Shown here: piece by piece, positions 57,501 through 64,000 of the stretch
Numbering within the stretch: the stretch's first letter is position 1
How the letters are laid out: every line of letters begins with the position of its first letter
Source of the DNA: Branchiostoma floridae
Lineage: Eukaryota; Chordata; Leptocardii; Amphioxiformes; Branchiostomatidae
NCBI RefSeq assembly: GCF_000003815.2
Contig: NC_049987.1
Span: 18,093,164-18,157,163 of the forward strand
Reading direction: 5' to 3'
Length of the DNA stretch: 64,000 nucleotides
Notes under the pieces: model-generated
Told to the model about the DNA's origin: nothing
Databases searched by the model: none
Seen by the model: only the letters and a program-made list of their open reading frames with translations
Translations under genes and position numbers: made by a program

Positions 57501-59847
57501 ACAGATTTGATTGGTCGTCACGTTCTCCCAACAGGTCAGAAGACGTCACGTGATAGTCTACGTCATCCAAACTGTCTTTCTCGAAGAGATCCTCCTGTAA
57601 CTCCACCAGCCGATCGTGTTCCCTTAGAAGATCAGCCTGCTGTTTGTCTTCGTCCTCCGAATCATCTGAAGATGTATCACCCTTTGTGAGTGTGTTCTCT
57701 GACATGTATATTTCTCCCTGAACTTGTCGCAAGTATAGCGGATTACCCTCAGGTATGTTTTCCTCAACCATCATGACCTGCTCTTCATCATCGTCGTCTA
57801 GATAATGGAGTTCTTCTTCGTTTAGTTCTGATTCTTCAGAACTCTCAGCTTCTTCGTGATGCCTATCGTGTGTATACTCGCTACTGCCTGAATCTGCTAG
57901 CTTTGCACTTTGCCTCGGTCTCTCTACTTCGTCTTGCTGGTTATCATCATCGTCATTGTCGGAGGCTTCCGAGTCGTTCTCCCCGCTGTGTTCGGGAATG
58001 TCCGGCAGCTGCTTCCTTACCATTCTAGTAGCCGAGCCTATGTACAAGGTTCCGCCTGAGGTCGCCCACGCGTCTGTGCGTGTCATCCTTTCTTCTGGAG
58101 ATTCTGTTCTCTCTGGTACGTCAAACTCACCCTCCTCGTCACCAGAAGAAATGGCTTCTTCCTCCTCCTCTTCTTCCTCTGATGTATCAGCTGATGACGT
58201 TGAGCTTCTCCTCCTTGGCGTCGACTCATTGGCCTCCTGCAAGAGAGTAGAGAGACTTTCAAATCGTGGGCTGCGAGGCAAAGGCCGTCCAAGTGGGGTA
58301 AGATACCCCTGGGCAGATTCGTTACCAGTATCACTAGAAGCGCAGATTTGCATTTCCTTAGAAGCGTGTAAGTTGGCATTAAAAGAAGCAGAACTGTTAT
58401 GGCCACCAGCACTATCACTACCTTCTGACACTGTAGCGGGACACACAACCTTTATGTCCTTTGGCTCAGCACTCTGTTGTATCGGAGATGATTCTTCCGA
58501 CGTGGCCTCACAGACGGGTGCTTCGAGTTCGAGGGATGGCGGTCTCCGCCGTACCGTCCGCGGGGAGGTGTCATCGATCTTCTCCCATCTAGCCCACGGC
58601 AGCACCCGGAGCATTCCTGTATCTTGCTCGGGGCATGACATTTCACTCTGTGGCAAAGACACTGCTTGCGGCGGCTCGCTACAACAATGACCATCAGAAT
58701 CACACTCTGTGTTTCCCTGATCTGAAGCCCCCGTGTTAGGTTGATATTCACGATCTGCGCTTGTTACAGCTGAAAACTCACACTGTTCTTTCGTATCATC
58801 CCTTGGTGGTGACTCACCTGTGGCTAGTGCTTGTGGTTGGATCTTAGAGCTACTGTCATCCTCACTGTCAGACGAGTCTTCGTTTTTGGTTCCACGTGTC
58901 TTGTCCTCGAGAACCTCTCCCTCCTGTACCTTATTCAAAGCATCGTCTTCATCGTCACCCGTTTCTACATCTTCTTCCGGGGTGTCATCGGTTGCTTTTA
59001 CCTCATCTTGGTTGTCTGACTCGTCTGTAGATGAGGATTTGGCTGGTGCTTTTGAGACAGCAGCTTTATCGCTGGTATCAGCGGAAGTAGCTGACTCTTG
59101 GCTCTCGACAGATTCTCCTTTCGACATTGCTCCCTGACGCTGTAACGGGCTTCGCTTGTTGTCTTCCTCTTTGACAGGCTCTTCAGCATCATCATCGCTG
59201 GCTTCGTGATCTGACGTGATGGTTTCTTCAACGGACTCTTCTGCAGGGGTATCTTTCCCCTCTTCAATGTTGTCATCTGCTGATGGTTTGATGGCATCTG
59301 CTTTATCTGTTGGTAGATCATCAGCAGATATCTCGCCTGCATCATCTGATTTTTTCAAGTCATGTTCCGTGCTGCCCACAGAACTTGTGTCAGCACCTGT
59401 GCTGTCTTCGCCCTCCGTTTTCTCAGACGACTCGAAGTCTGCCTTCTCAGATAGGTCTTCGTCTGTGGGTGTGTCGCCTCTTACGGCTTCTAAGCTTCCA
59501 CCGTCGATATCTTCTTCATCATCTGCTTTGTCATCGCCTACCGTCACTTCTGACGGAATCTCGACAACCTCATCACCAGAGGTTGCACCATCACTGACTG
59601 ACAGTTTTTCATCTTTTTCGTCAGCCATGGTTTCTTGCGGTTCAGTATCATGATCATCGTCTTTAGACAACTCTTCAACTTCATCTTCTCCTTTTTCTTC
59701 AGGAACCGCATGCTCCCCTGTCTGGCCGTCTTCTTGTTCTTCCTCTTTTTCAGACGAGACGTCTTCTGCCTGCCCTGAATCTTGTGTAGGCGGTATTGAC
59801 TCTACTGGCTCGGCTTCTTCTACGACCTCTTCAACAACCGGTGGTGG
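54529..59847 (-). CDS. acidic gene giant last exon (1,772 codons)
   Basis: A single uninterrupted 5.3-kb frame from acceptor TTGCCGTTTCAG (in-frame TAA just upstream, so it must be spliced) to TGA at 54531-54529. Starts PPPVVEEVVEEAEPVESIPP. The first ~600 codons are Glu/Asp/Ser-rich. The middle has RRRSSTSSADTSEEEEEEEE. Then come Pro/Ser-rich phosphosite-like stretches, an internal pair PMSCRCVAPP and PMDCLCTHPQ, and KRKRP (nuclear-signal-like). Confidence 0.88.
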   Translation of the reverse strand, partial: PPPVVEEVVEEAEPVESIPPTQDSGQAEDVSSEKEEEQEDGQTGEHAVPEEKGEDEVEELSKDDDHDTEPQETMADEKDEKLSVSDGATSGDEVVEIPSEVTVGDDKADDEEDIDGGSLEAVRGDTPTDEDLSEKADFESSEKTEGEDSTGADTSSVGSTEHDLKKSDDAGEISADDLPTDKADAIKPSADDNIEEGKDTPAEESVEETITSDHEASDDDAEEPVKEEDNKRSPLQRQGAMSKGESVESQESATSADTSDKAAVSKAPAKSSSTDESDNQDEVKATDDTPEEDVETGDDEDDALNKVQEGEVLEDKTRGTKNEDSSDSEDDSSSKIQPQALATGESPPRDDTKEQCEFSAVTSADREYQPNTGASDQGNTECDSDGHCCSEPPQAVSLPQSEMSCPEQDTGMLRVLPWARWEKIDDTSPRTVRRRPPSLELEAPVCEATSEESSPIQQSAEPKDIKVVCPATVSEGSDSAGGHNSSASFNANLHASKEMQICASSDTGNESAQGYLTPLGRPLPRSPRFESLSTLLQEANESTPRRRSSTSSADTSEEEEEEEEAISSGDEEGEFDVPERTESPEERMTRTDAWATSGGTLYIGSATRMVRKQLPDIPEHSGENDSEASDNDDDDNQQDEVERPRQSAKLADSGSSEYTHDRHHEEAESSEESELNEEELHYLDDDDEEQVMMVEENIPEGNPLYLRQVQGEIYMSENTLTKGDTSSDDSEDEDKQQADLLREHDRLVELQEDLFEKDSLDDVDYHVTSSDLLGERDDQSNLSATEPTDYRCDDVQDEDLITVEQANPSNANEIFVASEGPGEDMDSDHEEFQVTVSEKHLADTSTQHLIVITKDTDEEKDRCEEKTSMDSFESTGPSTEGSSDISDDDASGKLKRRRRQKYGAQRSFTESIHHDPDSPTYISRMQFQFRSSQSDSDTEQHVESLPEEQECTPTQENIPFDLVAGISQQGEVIRTVEDEVNDDSTEKAVQEQVADSVVGNDQEDDTFDQLSLGQGTDTDMEPVISSDVSKDDSRRRSAEYTDSSDSESDTDSESETSADSILAAPGDGSGPSGPSGGQYRTPIATVPVTSYYVTSGVPFTMDPTNSDHVEIPPMPTSPRHSWGMQASYTFEEHQPVTTGLLTPIINGHIPVVKHHVQYDDLKRPIIPILLDIGDKLSPEYSGEAKTSTTASEREMLSPSPYDNLLESDLAEGEAQEGLNVESLQPMSCRCVAPPPDRKPFESPSDELELPPNPDFEPMDCLCTHPQKEARVVWSPKHTPSPRHSPQNVERCYEAISNTLATSRQNYVECKRQEHDAEEDETSLLNQSQPLHGDDLIEDMSEGRTVTMLQFDMDDDRSSATSSPLSVHSTHLGTPPELEEELDDSPAFSPTRQILDTFVPVSPPLREIRHPGITQDAIRAPRARRSTEIEDSASPEMHSPTPNRDSELKTPTGSLLFPYDKIHGPYPPPQDQPSFVTPDRRTQVKRKRPSDEVQGTSPRPTYKSPVRQRTDSPVEKCLSPTDHRPKDASPCKIPDDFPKLCTGKVRSMVNKWEGIVKQEPPKSPVMTTSSPSTPEIPRYGERDVISPPFSHHGSSPYYMSRRRTEVKSPEGAVAKQQKVPKHNVDVSARRPLHETQILTDEEDSTVASTEYGVQFQPTAHEDDAEKVLVYGYEVEWDIPRLQVCLSPLEGFDDDEDSMSDDVTISSLTETDGEGGVSASLSSLEEYILDPARILGKAVSLTELPMSPVEEEEESPAEESSTQSSSNTYVKYIL

Positions 59848-62800
59848 CTGAAACGGCAAACGGCTCTGTTAATTAATCATGCATAAACTCTCTTTAAACT
59901 TTCTATAAACTATTTATGTCGCATATATAGAACGTGCACCTGCAATAAACTGATATCTAAAGATCATGTCACAATGATTATTTTCAAAGATAAAATATAT
60001 AAAATTCATAAATTCACTGAAATGAGGATATCCAGCCATTCTATCGTTAATTATTGTGTATGTTTAAAGTTTGTCTCACCTTTGTAACGACGGCAGCGAA
60101 AGATTCCGCGAATTTTGTGGCAGCTGGCTCTGTCGGCTGTAAGTAAAAAAGCGAAAATTTTAAATGATAAAATTTTAAATTGTAATCTAAAATCAGTTAG
60201 AAGACAGCGATGGTCTCCATCTAACTTAAATGTAGCAATGATATCTAGTATGATGTGCTAAGATTAGCTGGGGGTATCACCCCCTTGTGAATCTTTGTCC
60301 TGGAGGTCTAAAACGATAAATGTAAGATCGATAGAGGTTGCAATGAATTGTACGTCTTTTTCAATCATTTGGATGACTTATATTTGTATGTTAACCTATA
60401 TATATACACGTAGAATTAGGGATACGATTTTCAAGTGAGAAAGTAATTTCTTTGTTAAGGCAATGCTGAATGAATGTCTTCATCGTATCTTTAATCACGA
60501 TATCTAAAAAAAAACAAAAAAAACTACGAAGTGTCTATAAGACTCTTCGGGGTTTGGTGCAAGGCCGTTAACTATGTTTTCTGTTATGCAGAGTCCGTGT
60601 AGTCTTAAAAAACCTAGCACTTGTCGTTCATTTACTATGACTTTTACCTTCCCTCCAATCGGCGACTTGGGGGGTCTATAGGTGCTGAGGGGAGGAAAGT
60701 CCTCCTCTCCGGCTTCATAATCTGACAGGTCCCACTCATCGGAATTCGATTCCTGCTTCCAGGAAGGGGGTCGTTTGGTTTGAATATTGTTGTTTGTTTG
60801 GTGGATTTTAAAGATGGTTAATGCATCAAATTACAACGATGGTGGTTTGACTAGACTTAACAAAATTGTGACATTTGTTGGTAGATAGTTTTGTCAGGTT
60901 GGCAAATTACTCATATAGTAGGTTTCTTCAACACACAACCAGAATTGTACTCACTTCCAACGTTTCGATGTCTGTCAGACACAATCTTTAAATTCGAATT
61001 CATTCAGTTTGCAACATGGGCACGTAGGCAGCGAGGCTGATCATCTTCATCAGGGTAAGAATGACTGGGTCTGTTTCTTGCTGCTAGTTATAGCCGACAT
61101 AGGTGGCGCTGCAGCAGCAATTCTGATTGTGTTTTGCATGGTATGACATTTGTTGATTACTGTAGAAATGGTCACAAGTGTCTTGTTTGGACATCATATT
61201 TTACGTTTTGAATGATAAATCCGTAATTTAGTTGCTGCAGATGAAAACTGATATCAATTTGGCAGATTGCTTCAGATGAAATACAGTCTCATTTCTAAAG
61301 GGTTGACAATGTAATTTATTTCTGGCAGTTACGCTATCTTGCGGGTGTGCCAGATGCTTGCTACCCTTCCAAGTTTGTAATCTAGTTAATAGCAGTCTGA
61401 TTTGGCAAAGTCTCCCACCATCATTGAGGATTGATGCCATGCAAAGGGGTACCTCGACTTTGGAGATTAGATATCTGGGATCATGTTACGGTAGTCTGTC
61501 AAATGGGGTTAACGTTCAAGAACATCACATTACAACTGACACCGAAAAAACTTTCGGTTAAAACAGGCACGGGTTGGGTTCACTACCGATGACGAAAAAT
61601 TCCAGGCATATCTTATGATGATTATTTCAATCATTTGTGAGAGAGTATCATTTCTACCATATTAAAATGAAGTATGAACTACGGATGTCTAAGTGAAATG
61701 GATACAAGTAAATGATTACATGCCATGAAACGAAACAAACCATGGCATTTTCATGGCATCACGGTTTGACTGGCAATTGTAACCGTTAGTTTTCCATGTC
61801 AAATTAACTCAATAATGGAAAAAGGCATGAAGGTGCACGTAAAGTTCTTCCCGTTGCAAATGTTCTTTCCTTGCAGTATCCACGCCGCTAGTCTACTACT
61901 CTCTAGGCAAATCTTGGGAAGGAAGATCATAACTTCTCCGTTTCTTTGGTAGTCCTTCCTCTGCTTGACGGCACGGTGCAGTCAGGAAAACCAATGATCA
62001 TTCCTCCCAAGATCTGTTTAGAGAGTATCTTCGTGCAAAAAAAAAGTATCTTCAACTTGCATTGTCAGAATACCTAGCTGTCACCAACGACGTTCCGCTG
62101 GTCATCCAGTAGAATAACATCCGGTTGTAAAAATACTGGCAAAAATACAGATCCAGAGAAAAACGCGTTAGCTCTGACGAGAGGAAAAAGCATTCTGGAC
62201 CAAAAAGTCAGTAAAAAGCTATAAAATCATTTGTAGTACGGCCATTCTGTTGCACTGTGCTAAGTGTCATTGTTGTCCGGTATTTACCTGAGGGTCTTCC
62301 TCCTCTTTTGCCGGTTGTTTGGTGGAAGGTGGTTGACTCTTTTCCTCCTCTTCGGATTCCTGATCTTTTTCGTCATCCGGGGTAGATATCTAAGTGATAA
62401 GGAATTATATTTCTTGTATTAGGATACAGATATGCAATAAAATATAATGTAATGCAAGTTGCAGTTGTGTACATCATAAGTTCTTCAAAGTCTATCCTTG
62501 GCGATACTCGTCGAAAACAACAACATTAATTGCCAGTCGAGAGGAGAAATTGGTCCCTGAAGAGTATCGCAGAAGGGGTTGACGCCCCAGCAGAGGAATC
62601 ATTGTACCTCTTCTTTTGGAGATGGACTGTCCTCTGAGGCCTTAGTGTCTTCATCTTGGCTTTCCTCTGGTTCATCTGCTTTTGGTGTTGTCTTCTCCTC
62701 TTCTGGTTCGGATTCCTGTGCAAAACAAAATATAATATATTATCTGTTGGTATTATTAAAGTCACGAGATAGGTGGTGCCCAACCAGAAAGCCAGGAGCA

Positions 62801-63881
62801 AGAATGGCTGCATTCAACAAGATATGTCAACCATCAATGAGACACCACCCATACCTCGTCCTTCGGAGTATCTTCGGGACCAACGGGTGTACTATCGTCT
62901 TCCTTAGCATCTTTGTCAGTGGGTTCCTCCTCTGAAGGAACTTCATCCTTTGAAGTGACTTCCTCTTCTGGGGAAGTTTCATCCTCTGGAAGAGCTTCCT
63001 CCTCAGGAATGGCTTCATCATCCGATGCAGCTTCATCTTGTGGAGGAGATTTGTCTTGTGAAGTGGCCTCATCCTCTTGAGGTGTTTTAGTATCAGTTGA
63101 AGTTTCATCCTCTGGAAGAGTTTTCTCCTCAGGACCGACTTCATCATCTGATGGAGTTTCGTCTTTTGAAGGAGCTTTGTCATCCGAAGTGGCCTCGTCC
63201 TCTTGAGGTGTTTCAGTATCAGTAGGAGTTTCGTCCTCTGGTTGGGTTTCCTCTTCTGCTAGTGGAGGTGCCTGAGACCATGTTTGACATTGGATAAGGT
63301 TAGGCCTATAAAAACTCGTGAATCAGTTAGTGCATCTGTAATAGATGCTTAGGCCATCTCAATTTTGTAGTCCTTGCGCCAAACATTTGTGCAAGTCACT
63401 ACAGGAGGGTGCTAGTCCGTTGATAGTTATGTGTGTTAAACCCCCATAAACTTCCTCATTAATGCTCAGCAGAGAAACAACATGTAACTTTTTTTAGCGT
63501 CTTTGGTATGACTCGGTTGGGGCAATCAAACTCACGACCTAACAAATGCAAGGCGAGCACCCTAGCCACTCGGTCATTGCATATAATACCCCGTTGTAAC
63601 TCAAAACCCATTGCCCAAGTAAAACTTATTCTACATCTGATTGAATCTACTTGAGAGGTGGGTTCTACCCCAAGCCCCCTTTTAACTAAAAGTAAAAAGG
63701 AAATCGCTGCCAACCACAATGACTTCATACAGAGCGCTACCATCATCTGCAAAGATGGAATATTCATAGATATATTCATAGATATATGTATAACATGCCA
63801 TTTATGATCTGCAAAGTAACTTACCTTTTTCAGCACCTCTGCATAAGACTCGGCAAACTCAACGACAACGGGTTCAGAAAC
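54529..63881 (-). CDS. giant acidic low-complexity protein, 3' part
   Basis: Exons in gene order: 63881-63825, 63271-62855, 62715-62608, 62389-62288, 60752-60648, 60136-60080 and 59847-54529 (6,165 nt, 2,054 residues). The start lies beyond the window. All exons are in-frame multiples of three bounded by AG acceptors and GT donors. The protein is rich in Glu, Asp, Ser and Pro and almost certainly disordered. It has a 42-residue acidic repeat in exon 63271-62855 and a repeated 19-residue helix-like exon. No enzyme or globular domain is visible. More ordered-looking patches are RSPRFESLSTLLQEAN, KVRSMVNKWEGIV and VLVYGYEVEWDIPRLQVCLS near the end; the C-terminus is NTYVKYIL. A cytoskeletal or scaffold role, as for giant exons of neuronal ankyrins or neurofilament tails, is only a guess from composition. 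A poly(A) signal on this strand lies at 53570-53565. Confidence 0.8.
60080..60136 (-). CDS. acidic gene exon, 19-residue helix repeat (copy 2)
   Basis: 57-bp exon encoding PTEPAATKFAESFAAVVTK; acceptor TTTACTTACAG, donor GTGAGA. Paralogous to the exon at 63881-63825. Confidence 0.8.
60648..60752 (-). CDS. acidic gene exon (105 bp)
   Basis: Encodes ESNSDEWDLSDYEAGEEDFP then PLSTYRPPKSPIGGK, with aromatic residues and a possible short linear motif (DEWDLSDYE). Donor GTAAAA; phase 0. Confidence 0.78.
60955..61080. mobile_element. LINE 3'-tail-like fragment
   Basis: CCAACGTTTCGATGTCTGTC then AGACACAATC, and further on ATCTTCATCAGGGTAAGAAT, have the facing-word layout of CR1/L2-type LINE tails. 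It lies in an intron of the acidic gene. Confidence 0.35.
61896..62026. mobile_element. short inverted-repeat element
   Basis: CTCTCTAGGCAAATCTTGGG then AAGGAAGATCATAAC and, inverted, CCAATGATCATTCCTCCCAA then GATCTGTTTAGAGAG form ends of about 35 bp around a ~60-bp centre. This is probably a small MITE in an intron of the acidic gene. Confidence 0.55.
62288..62389 (-). CDS. acidic gene exon (102 bp)
   Basis: Encodes ISTPDDEKDQESEEEEKSQP then PSTKQPAKEEEDPQ; acceptor TATCACTTAG, donor GTAAAT; phase 0. Confidence 0.78.
62608..62715 (-). CDS. acidic gene exon (108 bp)
   Basis: Encodes ESEPEEEKTTPKADEPEESQ then DEDTKASEDSPSPKEE; acceptor TTTTGCACAG, donor GTACAA; phase 0. Confidence 0.78.
62855..63271 (-). 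CDS. acidic gene exon with 126-bp coding repeat
   Basis: 417 bp. After APPLAEEETQ there are two full copies and one partial copy of a 42-residue unit starting PEDET.TDT.TPQEDEATS. It ends GPEDTPKDE at GTATGG. Net charge is extremely negative. Confidence 0.82.
63400..63600 (-). mobile_element. tRNA-derived SINE
   Basis: The minus strand reads GACCGAGTGGCTAGGGTGCT (A box), then TCGTGAGTTTGATTGCCCCA (B box), and a 3' part ending near CAACGGACTAGCACCC. It lies in an intron of the acidic gene. Confidence 0.65.
63825..63881 (-). CDS. acidic gene exon, 19-residue helix repeat (copy 1)
   Basis: 57-bp exon encoding VSEPVVVEFAESYAEVLKK. Acceptor TTTTTCCAG, donor GTAAGT. Same length and pattern (EP....FAES.A.V..K) as 60136-60080. 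Confidence 0.8.
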
Positions 63882-64000
63882 CTGGAAAAAGGACGGGATG
63901 AGTAAGGCATCGTCACAACAATGTTTTCCTGTTATGTCGAAATTCAAGATTCCATAAACATATAGAAACATGTCAACAATTATCACAGTAATTTTAACTT

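Noticed and set aside
57956-58690. 244-residue plus-strand frame and other plus-strand frames over 54.5-59.8 kb
   Set aside because: Antisense shadows of the giant acidic exon; Ser-rich because GAN/GAR codons read TCN backwards.
58083-59345. Minus-strand frames offset from the acidic exon
   Set aside because: Overlapping wrong-frame shadows of the same exon, without splice or similarity support.

Overview
This window looks like nuclear DNA from a non-vertebrate deuterostome, most likely an amphioxus (Branchiostoma). It has long AT-rich introns with canonical GT-AG splice sites and an RFX6 protein very close to the vertebrate one. It also holds many short inverted-repeat elements (MITEs), tRNA-derived SINEs and worn LINE 3' ends, plus four runs of N. 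The amphioxus label is inference; the eukaryotic, bilaterian character is seen directly.

Three spliced protein genes dominate. (1) On the minus strand, 4391 down to 261, are the first six coding exons (279 codons) of a family 4 cytochrome P450 (CYP4F-like). The I-helix, ExxR and haem-binding parts lie beyond position 1. (2) On the plus strand, 13201 to 50547, is RFX6, the winged-helix transcription factor that acts in endocrine pancreas and gut in vertebrates. I could place 17 coding exons, with DNA-binding, B, C and dimerization regions and a conserved C-terminus. Phases agree throughout except between 30633 and 38053, where one very short exon of length 3n+1 must be missing. One intron begins with GC rather than GT. 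(3) On the minus strand, 63881 down to 54529, is the 3' part (2,054 residues) of a huge acidic, low-complexity protein that I do not recognise. It ends in a single 5.3 kb exon, and every exon is phase 0. RFX6 and this gene converge, with about 4 kb between their stop codons.

Between the P450 and RFX6 (6.7-9.9 kb, minus strand) sit two related two-exon genes for small secreted peptides. Comparing them shows a one-base frame difference in a different exon of each copy.

The rest is intergenic or intronic. One MITE family (A) has ends with the GGCACCGGTGCGGCACTGCGG motif region. A second family (B) has GCGCTCTC-type ends and shares its internal core with A. A third is rich in CGTACGA. SINEs with A/B-box heads, local tandem duplications of 24-310 bp, microsatellites and three hairpins complete the picture. 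A few moderately GC-rich intronic stretches with homeodomain-, Sox- and TCF-like words are possible RFX6 enhancers, but this is inference only. No RNA gene, CRISPR array or prokaryotic feature is supported.
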